DNA of 37,793 bases from an uncultured Collinsella sp. (GTDB lineage Bacteria > Actinomycetota > Coriobacteriia > Coriobacteriales > Coriobacteriaceae): contig CABRFG010000012.1 of the NCBI GenBank assembly GCA_902470095.1, forward strand, positions 1 to 37,793, given 5' to 3'. How positions within the stretch are numbered: the stretch's first letter is position 1; every line of letters begins with the position of its first letter. Below are positions 7,725 through 15,447 of this stretch, piece by piece. A model generated the notes under the pieces. That model saw only the letters and a list, made by a program, of their open reading frames with translations, was not told the DNA's origin and did not search any database. The translations under genes were made by a program, and so were the position numbers.

Positions 7725-8792
7725 CTACACTTCTCGCTTTCCCAGGGCGTTCGCTGCCATGCGTTTGCAGGCACCCAGGCGCCCAAACCTCAAGACGTCG
7801 TAATCGAACATGAGCTTTTTGCACCCACGGGCATTGGGGGCCTTGCTGGTAAGCGCCGCACGCACCATGGCAGCAACAGAAGGAGCGCATTGTGCGAGCG
7901 CAGCATCGCTGCCCACGGCAGAACCGGCAAGTGCCGTGGCAACGGCAGCAAACACCTTGCCGCAATCCGAACCCAGCAACCTGAGCGCATCGTACAGCAC
8001 CAGATCGCATAGGAAGTACGCCAGGTCATCGGCATACTGGACATCGAGACCGTCGCGCTGCCAGTCAGCCAGCACAGCGGAGTAAATCTTCACATGCTCC
8101 AGCAGACGCGTCTCGTCGTCATAGCGCATGGTATCCATGAGCGAACCCTTGCGCGCCACGCGGTAGTCATACAGCTTGCTCGAGATAAGCGCGGTCTTGT
8201 GCGAACGACCGTACACGGCAAAATCGAAGACCTGGTCCTCGCCATACTTAACGGTTTCGTCGAACACGATCCCGTTGCCCAGCAAAAACTCACGCTTGCA
8301 GGCAGTGCGCCATGCAAAGGGGCGAGAAGCTTCCTTAAACAGCAGGTCGGAGCTATAGCCTTCAAACGACACATCGCGCGGGCTCAGCACATAGTTAAGC
8401 CACGGATATCCCGCCTCCAGCGGATACGGATTCGCACCAAAGGTCAACACGTCGCAGCCCTCGCGCTCAAAGGCATCGACGATCACGCGGCATGCATCGG
8501 GCGTAAAACGGTCGTCTGAATCCAAAAATGCAACGATAGGCGCCGTGGACGCAGCGATGCCCGCATTGCGGGCGCTCGACAGGCCGCCGTTCGGCTTATC
8601 GACCAGCGTAAAACGCGCGTCCTTTTCGCAATAAGCGGCCGCAATATCGCGCGAACCATCCGGCGAGCCGTCGTTGACCAGCACGCCTTCCCAATCGGGC
8701 ATATCCTGCGCAAGCAAGGAGTCCAGGCACCAGGCCAGACACTCCTCCACCTTGTAGATGGGAACGACAACGGAAATCTTAGGGGTAGCCAT
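7725..8792 (-). CDS. Family 2 glycosyltransferase (B-prime)
   Basis: This 355-residue GT2 enzyme has the N-terminal nucleotide-sugar fold ISVVVPIYKVEECL, the motif VNDGSPDGS (39-47), SSARNAGIA and the metal-binding FLDSDD (89-94). The C-terminal half includes KYGEDQVFDFAVYGRSHKT, a common acceptor-side helix pattern. I chose ATG 8792 over an in-frame GTG at 8798 because the AGGAG site, which overlaps the previous gene's stop, is nine bases from this ATG but only three from the GTG. It belongs to the operon-like cluster and resembles the product of 9998-11038 in architecture (SARNAGI, acidic D-x-D-D, GED-x-VF-x-FA, HKT), so the two are probably paralogues. Donor and acceptor are unknown. Confidence 0.85.
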   Translation of the reverse strand: MATPKISVVVPIYKVEECLAWCLDSLLAQDMPDWEGVLVNDGSPDGSRDIAAAYCEKDARFTLVDKPNGGLSSARNAGIAASTAPIVAFLDSDDRFTPDACRVIVDAFEREGCDVLTFGANPYPLEAGYPWLNYVLSPRDVSFEGYSSDLLFKEASRPFAWRTACKREFLLGNGIVFDETVKYGEDQVFDFAVYGRSHKTALISSKLYDYRVARKGSLMDTMRYDDETRLLEHVKIYSAVLADWQRDGLDVQYADDLAYFLCDLVLYDALRLLGSDCGKVFAAVATALAGSAVGSDAALAQCAPSVAAMVRAALTSKAPNARGCKKLMFDYDVLRFGRLGACKRMAANALGKREV

Positions 8793-8804
8793 AATCACGT
8801 GCTC

Positions 8805-9923
8805 CTACTGCGCCGCCGGCACGTCGTCGGGATGCGGGTTATCGCCGTAGGCGCGCTGATACGTCAGCACGCGCCAAACCAGCGGCAGGCCGCCGATCTT
8901 AAAGTAGTGTTTAAACGTATTGAGCTTGCCCGGCTTCTTAAAGTCAAAGCGCGAATCGATATAGGCGCGGGGCGACTTGACCATCAGGCGCAAGTCGGTC
9001 TCGCCACGCGGATCAAACAGCGACAGGTCAAAGCGACCGGCATCCCAATCGGCCTTCAGCTCGGGTGAAGCCTTCTCCCAAAACTGCTCGCGCAACTCAT
9101 CGACCAGACGCTCATCATTCCAGCGGTACGTATCGACCTTCATGCGCATTAAAATGCCCTGGAGCTGAGCCTTGAGCTCAGGACGCTCGTCCAAAAAACG
9201 TTGCATCTCGGCATATTCGTCGCACACGCAAAACACCTTGTTGGGCGAATTAACGGAGCTCTTCTCGTTATCCTGGCGATAGCACAAAATGGGGTCCGCA
9301 ATAAACGCGGCGCGCTCGGCGCAAGCCCAAACCTTAAAGTTAAAGCCTGCGTCCTGATACGAGGCACCCGGCGTGGGAAGGAACCGAATCTGATTGTCGT
9401 TGAGGAACTCGCGCCGATAGATAGCCGACCAAATGGAAGGTTTGCGGTAGAAGATGCCCGGGCGATCGACAGGGCGATACGCGGCGCCCGTCATATGCTC
9501 GTCGATGATCCCAAACAGCTCACGGCGCTCGCTGGGCGTGGACCAATACAGGTAAAAGTCGCCCTTCACCACATCGGCATGCTCAGTATCGGCCTTGGCG
9601 ACCAGCTTTTGGAGCGAATCCTCAAACATAAAGTCGTCGGACTCAAGGATGCCCACGTACTCGCCGCGCGCCATCTCCAGGCCGCGGTTCATCGAGTCAC
9701 CGTAGCCGCTGTTGGCTTTGTCGATCATCTTTACACGGGGGTCGCGCTCCATGTACTCGCGAATGATATCCGGCGAGCTATCGGTGGAACCGTCATTGAT
9801 GCAGATGATCTCGATGTCCTTGAGCGTCTGAGTCACGGCAGAATCGAGGCACTCGCGCAGGTAGCGTTCGACATTGCAAATGGGAACAAGCAGCGAAACT
9901 TTAGGGGTATCAGAGTTCTGCAA
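8805..9923 (-). CDS. Family 2 glycosyltransferase (A)
   Basis: This 372-residue GT2 enzyme begins VSLLVPICNVERYLRECLDS, with INDGSTDSS at 42-50 and the metal site ESDD at 94-97. Later motifs are KPSIWSAIYRREFL, FLPTPGASYQD, CYRQDNEKSSVNS and KVFCVCDEY. It starts at TTG 9923, with AGGAGG five bases upstream. Its first 100 residues are about 89 percent identical by eye to the product of 11045-12148 (80 of 90 aligned positions), and matching motifs continue through the second half. The pair therefore arose by duplication. The role is sugar transfer in surface glycan synthesis, with specificity unknown. The 74 bases upstream hold no promoter I am sure of, but they contain a small hairpin beside the ribosome-binding site. 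Confidence 0.85.
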   Translation of the reverse strand: MQNSDTPKVSLLVPICNVERYLRECLDSAVTQTLKDIEIICINDGSTDSSPDIIREYMERDPRVKMIDKANSGYGDSMNRGLEMARGEYVGILESDDFMFEDSLQKLVAKADTEHADVVKGDFYLYWSTPSERRELFGIIDEHMTGAAYRPVDRPGIFYRKPSIWSAIYRREFLNDNQIRFLPTPGASYQDAGFNFKVWACAERAAFIADPILCYRQDNEKSSVNSPNKVFCVCDEYAEMQRFLDERPELKAQLQGILMRMKVDTYRWNDERLVDELREQFWEKASPELKADWDAGRFDLSLFDPRGETDLRLMVKSPRAYIDSRFDFKKPGKLNTFKHYFKIGGLPLVWRVLTYQRAYGDNPHPDDVPAAQ

Positions 9924-9997
9924 GAGAACCTCCTGTTGAATAGCGTGTAACAGGGTTATTTTAGCAGCCTGGTTGCGGCGGGCGGCAACGCTTGGAA

Positions 9998-11038
9998 TTA
10001 TATAAAGCGCTCCAGGCAGGCTTTGAGACCGCGAGTCGAAAGATAGAACAGCGTGGCATCTGCCATCGAAACGCCCGAGGTCGCCGCAACGAGCTTGTGG
10101 GCAACACGGCGAACGGCGCCCTTAGCAGGCATATCCGCCCACTCCGTTCCCAAAAACGTCGTGAGGTCCATGTTGACGCGAGCCGCCACGTGATGGAAGT
10201 CATCGGCATCCAAGCGCGCCAGGTCGAACACAATTAGGTCCAAAAACCAAGTTATCAGCTCGCCGGGGCACAGGTCCAAAAGACCGTAGGCCGCCCAGTC
10301 CTCCAAGACCTCCTCGAGCATCCTCATGTGGGCGTCAAGCTTTTTGGCGCGAGCCTCGGCACTGTTGAACTCGTGCGTCGCCGATTCACTCTCCATCACG
10401 TAGTGGTAGAACTTGTCCGGCATGACGACGGTCTTGTGGGCAAGCGCATAAGCCGCAAATTGGAAGACGACGTCCTCGCCCAAAGCCAGACCGGGGGCGA
10501 AGCGAATGCCTTCGCGATTGAGCAGCTCGCGCGAAAAAGCCGCACGGCAGGCATAGGGCTGCGCATTCGAATGGAACAGCAGTTGGGGATCACGGGCGCC
10601 GAAGGTGCCAGCTTTGGGGCTCATGAGTTGCTGGACGCGTTTGGGGGCAGCATCGGCAGGTTCACAGACGCCGCCAAAAACGGCGGCCTCGGCATCCGCA
10701 GACTCCATGGCATGCAGCACGCGCTCGACCGTCTGGGCATCGATGTAATCGTCGGCGTCCACAAAAAAGACGGTCTCGCCCTCGGCAGCATCGATACCGG
10801 CATTTCGAGCGCACGAGACGCCCGCGTTTTCCTGGTCAATCACCAGTACACGATCGTCGGCCTGCGCGATCTGGCGCAACGCGTTCAACGAATCATCAGT
10901 CGAACCGTCGTTGACGCAGACAACCTGAATCGAGCGCTCGGACTGGGCCAACAGCGAATCGAGGCATCGCTGAATCGAGCGCGCAGAGTTGTAAACGGGG
11001 ACGACAATGGTAGCTTTAGGACACGAGGCCTCTCCCAT
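9998..11038 (-). CDS. Family 2 glycosyltransferase (B)
   Basis: This 346-residue GT2 enzyme starts at ATG 11038, with a GGGGG/AGG-rich site overlapping the previous gene's stop. Motifs in order are ATIVVPVYNSARSIQRCL, VNDGSTDDS (42-50), VSCARNAGIDAAEG and the metal site FVDADD (92-97). They are followed by YACRAAFSRELL and LGEDVVFQFAAYALAHKT in the acceptor half. Both the layout and individual motifs resemble the product of 7725-8792. It sits between the two near-identical A-type genes in the minus-strand cluster and is only six bases from the upstream gene, so co-transcription and coupling are likely. It probably acts on a lipid-linked polysaccharide precursor at the inner face of the membrane, though this is inferred from context only. 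Confidence 0.85.
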   Translation of the reverse strand: MGEASCPKATIVVPVYNSARSIQRCLDSLLAQSERSIQVVCVNDGSTDDSLNALRQIAQADDRVLVIDQENAGVSCARNAGIDAAEGETVFFVDADDYIDAQTVERVLHAMESADAEAAVFGGVCEPADAAPKRVQQLMSPKAGTFGARDPQLLFHSNAQPYACRAAFSRELLNREGIRFAPGLALGEDVVFQFAAYALAHKTVVMPDKFYHYVMESESATHEFNSAEARAKKLDAHMRMLEEVLEDWAAYGLLDLCPGELITWFLDLIVFDLARLDADDFHHVAARVNMDLTTFLGTEWADMPAKGAVRRVAHKLVAATSGVSMADATLFYLSTRGLKACLERFI

Positions 11039-11044
11039 GCCGAC

Positions 11045-12148
11045 CTACCCCCTCAGCGATTCGATGAGGAAGGCGGCGACCACGCCCGGGCCTCCAACCG
11101 AGGCGTAATACTTAGCACGCCCCAAGGCACCATCCGTCGCAAAACTCGGATGCTCGTCAACCCAGCCCTCAGGATCTTTGAGGATGGCAGCGAGGTTCGC
11201 GCGCTTCCACGGCTTGAGGTCGTCAAGCGAAAAGTCCCCGGAGTCCAAGGCCGCCTGAAATTCCTTGGCCATCTGAACCAGGAACTCCTTATAGAACTTA
11301 GGCGCCAGGCGCACGTAGTTCCACATGTACGAATCGTACTTAATGAGCTGATTGAACTTGAGCATGCGCGCGACGTCATCACTTGCGTGATCACGGGCAT
11401 AATCCTCTCGAATCCAACGCTCAATCTCGGCATACTCGGTATTGACGCAAAAGACCTTAGCCGAAGAATTGACCGAGGAATTCTCGTTGTCCTGGCGATA
11501 CGACAACACGGCATCATGCAGGTAAACAGCCTTATCGGCACACGCGATAACCTTAAAGGCGAATGACGTGTCCTGAAAGGATGCCCCTGGAGTCGGCAAG
11601 AACTTGATGCCGTTGCGCTCAAGAAAATCGCGACGGTACACGGCCGACCAAATCGACGGCTTTTGCTTAAAGAACTGCGTCGTGTCGCTCGGGTGCACCG
11701 GCTTGTCGCAGTCCTTGGCCTTAAACATCTCGTGCAGCGAACGGCGCTCCTCGGGCTTGGACCAGTAGAAATCAAAGTTCGCCTTCGTAAAGTCGGCATT
11801 ATTGCTATCGGCGGCCGAGACAAGCTTTTCGAGTGCGTCGGGCGCCATAAAGTCATCGGACTCCAAGATGCCAACGTACTTGCCACGCGCCATCTCCAGG
11901 CCGTGGTTCATCGAGTCGCCGTAGCCGCTGTTGGCCTTGTCGATCATCTTGACGCGCCCATCGCGCTCCATATACTCGCGGATAATCGCCGGCGAGTTGT
12001 CGGTCGACCCGTCGTTAATGCAGATGATCTCAATATCCTTGAGCGTCTGCGCCAGGGCGGAATCGAGGCACTCGCGCAGGTAGCGCTGAACATTGTAAAT
12101 GGGAATAAGCAGCGACAGAACAGGGCTGCCAGAGGCGTTAGTAGACAA
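11045..12148 (-). CDS. Family 2 glycosyltransferase (A-prime), first gene of cluster
   Basis: This 367-residue GT2 enzyme begins LSLLIPIYNVQRYLRECLDS, with INDGSTDNS (44-52) and ESDD (96-99). It continues with KPSIWSAVYRRDFL, FLPTPGASFQD, SYRQDNENSSVNS and KVFCVNTEY. The start is TTG 12148, placed by an AAGGAG site five bases upstream; the ATG further upstream is in another frame. It is the promoter-proximal gene of the five-gene minus-strand cluster and is divergent from the galactofuranosyltransferase-like gene at 12405. It is a clear paralogue of the 8805-9923 product. Members of this GT2 group transfer a sugar from a nucleotide donor to a growing surface glycan; the exact linkage cannot be predicted. 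Confidence 0.85.
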   Translation of the reverse strand: MSTNASGSPVLSLLIPIYNVQRYLRECLDSALAQTLKDIEIICINDGSTDNSPAIIREYMERDGRVKMIDKANSGYGDSMNHGLEMARGKYVGILESDDFMAPDALEKLVSAADSNNADFTKANFDFYWSKPEERRSLHEMFKAKDCDKPVHPSDTTQFFKQKPSIWSAVYRRDFLERNGIKFLPTPGASFQDTSFAFKVIACADKAVYLHDAVLSYRQDNENSSVNSSAKVFCVNTEYAEIERWIREDYARDHASDDVARMLKFNQLIKYDSYMWNYVRLAPKFYKEFLVQMAKEFQAALDSGDFSLDDLKPWKRANLAAILKDPEGWVDEHPSFATDGALGRAKYYASVGGPGVVAAFLIESLRG

Positions 12149-12404
12149 ATGTGCTCCTTAGGAAATACCTGTCGTTTCATGGTATCAAAGGGTCAGCGCG
12201 CCAGCGGGCGTTTATATAATCTATGGAGCCTCTTGCGGGCAAAGCAGCCCCACGTCATGCGGCGGGCCCATGGCAGGTTCCTGCGTTTTATTCAAAGCTT
12301 GCCGCTAAGGTGCGCCGAGCCTTTACAATAGGACAGTCCCAAGGACGTATTCGATAGCTTCCGTGCAGCGCTCGCCCGCCGCGCGTGAAAGGATATATTG
12401 CCCC
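12149..12404. promoter_or_regulatory. Divergent promoter region of the glycosyltransferase locus
   Basis: The 256-base spacer separates divergent genes. For the plus strand, TTGCCG (12299-12304) and TACAAT (12324-12329) are candidate -35/-10 boxes, though the 19-base gap is long. For the minus strand, TTGCCC and TATATA-like boxes lie near 12213-12240. These are sequence matches only. Confidence 0.35.
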
Positions 12405-13424
12405 ATGCCTTCAACCCTTCCCGCTCCCATCGATAAGCTCGCCATCGTCGTCGTTACGTACAAGCGCCAGGAACTCCTGGCCAACTTGTTCGACTCTATG
12501 ACCGAGCTCACGGCAACGCCCTGGCGCATCGTGATTGTCGATAACGAGAATTCGCGCGAGACCGAGGCCATGTGCACCGCATTCAACGAGCGCCTGGCTA
12601 ACCTATGGGGCATCGACACCGAGCAGCCCGACGCGCAGGGCGGCACCGACCGTGTCATCTACGCCCCGCAGCTCGAAAACGGCGGCGGTGCGGGCGGCTT
12701 CTCCGCCGGCACCAAATGCGCCTACGACCTGGGCGCCCAGTGGTTCTGGGTGATGGACGACGACGTGCTCGTCATCCCCGAAGGCATCGAGCGTCTTGCC
12801 AAGTGGACCGACCGCTACGATGTCATCCAGGGTTCGCGCCTGGACTTTGACGGCGGCGCTTTCTTTTGGCAGTACCAGCTCATCCTTTCGCTCGGCATCC
12901 CTAACCCCATCGCCAAGTGGGATCTGGGTCCAGAGGGTTATCGCGCCATGAACCAGCTGTGCTTTGAGGGCGGCATGTTCTCGCGCCGCGTGGTCGACAA
13001 GATCGGCCTGCCCGATGCGCGATTCTTCATCTACGGCGACGATGCCTGCTATGGCTACGTGGCCAGCCAGCACTTCCCCGCCGCCGTTGTGGCCGACCTG
13101 GTGCTCAAGCGCGCCCGCGCCGTCTCAAACTGGGATATCGCCGGCAAGCGCCAGCTCAACTCCACGAGCGACACCAACCGTTACTACATCATGCGCAACC
13201 GCGGCTATCTGGCCCGCTACATGCAGATTTACGGCGACTATCACCCTATGCTGTTCCGCCTGGGCAATGCCGCGACCTTCTGCAAGGAATTCATTCGCCT
13301 GGCTGCCGTTGACAAGTGCTTTAAGACCGGCATCCCGGCGCTGCGACGCGGCATGAAGGACGCCCGCAAGATCGTTAAGGATCCTAACTGGAAGCCCATG
13401 CCGCCCATGAAGAACACCGAGTAG
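12405..13424 (+). CDS. Galactofuranosyltransferase-like GT2 (GlfT-type)
   Basis: This 339-residue protein starts at ATG 12405; a GTG at 12363 would add 14 residues but has no ribosome-binding site. The GT-A fold begins LAIVVVTYKRQELLANLFDS. The motif NGGGAGGFSAG (92-102) and the metal-binding WVMDDDV (115-121) are the pattern seen in bacterial galactofuranosyltransferases of the GlfT type. A later IYGDDACYG and an Arg-rich C-terminal part fit the same family. It would transfer galactofuranose from UDP-Galf to a cell-surface glycan, which fits the divergent cluster of five glycosyltransferases. No UDP-galactopyranose mutase gene is in the window, so that part of the pathway must lie elsewhere. 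It converges on the next gene with only 24 bases between stops. Confidence 0.8.
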   Translation: MPSTLPAPIDKLAIVVVTYKRQELLANLFDSMTELTATPWRIVIVDNENSRETEAMCTAFNERLANLWGIDTEQPDAQGGTDRVIYAPQLENGGGAGGFSAGTKCAYDLGAQWFWVMDDDVLVIPEGIERLAKWTDRYDVIQGSRLDFDGGAFFWQYQLILSLGIPNPIAKWDLGPEGYRAMNQLCFEGGMFSRRVVDKIGLPDARFFIYGDDACYGYVASQHFPAAVVADLVLKRARAVSNWDIAGKRQLNSTSDTNRYYIMRNRGYLARYMQIYGDYHPMLFRLGNAATFCKEFIRLAAVDKCFKTGIPALRRGMKDARKIVKDPNWKPMPPMKNTE

Positions 13425-13448
13425 CGGAAGCCGGAAACACCTCGGCGC

Positions 13449-15245
13449 TTAAAGCCGCTGGCACACCGCCGCCACGCGCCGCCCATCAAAACCGAACCCC
13501 CAGCGCATGCGACCCACGCCGGGGCGCGGCACACGGATTTCGTCGATGCCGTCGCGCTCTATGTCGAGTAGCGACTGCACGGCCAGCAATTCCAGGCCCA
13601 GCGCATCCACACCGGGGTCATACATCAAGTTAATCGTTATCAGCGGGCGCTCGCCCAGCATGCCAATCGTATCTGCTACGTCGAACACAGCACCCGTAGG
13701 GAAAACCTGAATGTCCCAGCGACCCGCACCACACTTTCGCCTCGAGGCAGGATTGGCATAGCCCGGCAAGCCAAAGCAGAGCCCCTGCAAGAGCAGATGA
13801 TATGGTAGCGGCTTATCTGGGTCGGTCTCACCGATTCCCGCATCCCCCAGGATGCGGCTTAGCGCCCGCCTCACCGTATCCTCGTTCCCACGGCACAGCC
13901 CGTCGCGAAACGCATCGACGTCTCGAATGTCTTCGGCAGCGCACTCAAACCACTCAACAATCACTAGACGCAAGGCCTGGCGAAGCTCGTTATTGGGCAA
14001 TCGCAAAGCACGGAGCCGATCGCCATGCTCTGGCTCCTCAGTCATATCCGTCGTAAGAAAACCGGACAGATACAGCGCTGTCCACATACCATCGTCAGGC
14101 GAGACATCTGGCTCTGCAGCGCCCAAACAAAGCGGGACCTCAGCGCACCCATGGGCCTCGAGCAAATCAAACAAGACCGAAAGGCGGTCGAGATTCCACC
14201 CGGCAACTACCCTACTCAGGCAATCGGCATATCCATACAGATCGGCACGCACAGGCGCCGTGCAGCCTCGGTCCAGAAAACCGATCACACGCTCTGGACT
14301 CGAGCAATAGGCCCTGCCAAACCGATACCCCTCGAGCCATTCACGCGCATCATCCAGGTATTCCTCGCGCCCAGCATGATTCAACAGAGCCTGGACCTCG
14401 GCATCCGAAAAGCCGAACCAACGGTCACACCACGTCGAAAGTGGCGTCGACAGACAATACGAGCAGCCGCGCGAAGAAAGCGCCGCTTCGGCAGGACCGG
14501 GACACTCCCCCATCAGACACGTCAGCCGCAACGAATCGCGCGCAGTGGCAATGGCGTCGAACAGCACGCGATCGAATAGCCCTGCCGGATCGGCGTCGGA
14601 AGCGTCCCTCGCGCTCGCACGGCGAGACCACGCCGTATCGTACCCATCAACGAGCAATACAACCTGCTCATCGCAGGCCATCTCCAGCAGCTCAATGAGC
14701 ACACCGAGCACCGAGTCAACCTCGTCCGCGCTCGCCACGCCACGCGCAACACGTTCGATGTGACGCACCTTATCTCGAGCTAAATCAGGAGCCTCCAAGA
14801 GCGCCAACAAGCGAGCGCACTCGCCCGAAAGGGCATCGCGCACGACGTCGGCAATAGCGGCACCACGCCTCGCAGCGCCAGAAAAGTCCAGCGATATCAC
14901 CGGATAGCAAGCATATTCATCCCGATAGCGCCCACCGTCTGCATCCCAAATCTGAGCATTGGCAAACAAACGCTGATCAGCGCGACCAACCGCTGGACGC
15001 TCCAGAAAAGCCCTGAGCGTCGACAAGTTCATGCTTTTGCCAAAACCCTCGGGTCGACAGCACACCACAACGGACGCGTCGCAGTCCAACACATCGGCAA
15101 TAAACATGGTCTTGTCGACCAGCGTGCAGCAACCAAGAGCCTCCGCATAGTCGTGCATGCCAATGGGCAAAGCCGCATCGTCGGCACAGCCGATCAAACG
15201 CACGCCAAAGCCAGCAGCACAATCAACATTTGCCTGTTCAGACAC
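13449..15245 (-). CDS. AAA-ATPase-like / PD-(D/E)XK-like protein with degraded motifs
   Basis: This 598-residue protein starts at GTG 15245, where AGGGGG lies nine bases upstream. A longer open frame to 15377 lacks such a site. It follows the plan of AAA-ATPase_like proteins that carry a C-terminal PD-(D/E)XK nuclease (PDDEXK_9) domain. The leader TLVDKTMFIADVL precedes the P-loop CCRPEGFGKSMNLSTL (63-77; families usually read RPRRFGKT). The Walker B segment is VVLLVDGYDTAW (195-206), where related proteins have DEYD; the glutamate is G here. Near the end, CGAGRWDIQVFPTGAVFDV replaces the usual E-x-G-x-GR-x-D with a downstream E-F-K. The protein may therefore be a catalytically weak or inactive family member. 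Its cellular role is unknown. Confidence 0.65.
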   Translation of the reverse strand: MSEQANVDCAAGFGVRLIGCADDAALPIGMHDYAEALGCCTLVDKTMFIADVLDCDASVVVCCRPEGFGKSMNLSTLRAFLERPAVGRADQRLFANAQIWDADGGRYRDEYACYPVISLDFSGAARRGAAIADVVRDALSGECARLLALLEAPDLARDKVRHIERVARGVASADEVDSVLGVLIELLEMACDEQVVLLVDGYDTAWSRRASARDASDADPAGLFDRVLFDAIATARDSLRLTCLMGECPGPAEAALSSRGCSYCLSTPLSTWCDRWFGFSDAEVQALLNHAGREEYLDDAREWLEGYRFGRAYCSSPERVIGFLDRGCTAPVRADLYGYADCLSRVVAGWNLDRLSVLFDLLEAHGCAEVPLCLGAAEPDVSPDDGMWTALYLSGFLTTDMTEEPEHGDRLRALRLPNNELRQALRLVIVEWFECAAEDIRDVDAFRDGLCRGNEDTVRRALSRILGDAGIGETDPDKPLPYHLLLQGLCFGLPGYANPASRRKCGAGRWDIQVFPTGAVFDVADTIGMLGERPLITINLMYDPGVDALGLELLAVQSLLDIERDGIDEIRVPRPGVGRMRWGFGFDGRRVAAVCQRL

Positions 15246-15379
15246 CAAAACGTTCCCCCTAAATCGCAGCACGATGCCAATTGTAATGACCGCATCGCAT
15301 GTACCGATGTCGCCGCGCAAACATATCGGGCAACGGTAGTAACAAGAGGTGTGAGGGGGCACAATTAATCGTTGCACAA

Positions 15380-15415
15380 CAAAACGGGGCCCGATACATT
15401 CGCACCGGACCCCGT
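15380..15415 (-). terminator. Rho-independent terminator of the surface-protein gene
   Basis: ACGGGGCCCG (15384-15393) and CGGACCCCGT (15406-15415) pair with one mismatch, and on the minus strand TTTT follows (complement of 15380-15383). It lies about 33 bases past the stop of the 15448-17262 gene. The rest of 15246-15447 is the leader of the 13449-15245 gene and includes GTTGCACAACAA at 15371-15382. Confidence 0.7.
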
Positions 15416-15447
15416 CCCGACTATTTAGTTATCTGGCAACTGAGAGC

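Noticed and set aside
14025..14579. A 184-codon plus-strand frame inside the AAA-type gene
   Set aside because: It is opposite a well-supported minus-strand gene and shows no family motif.
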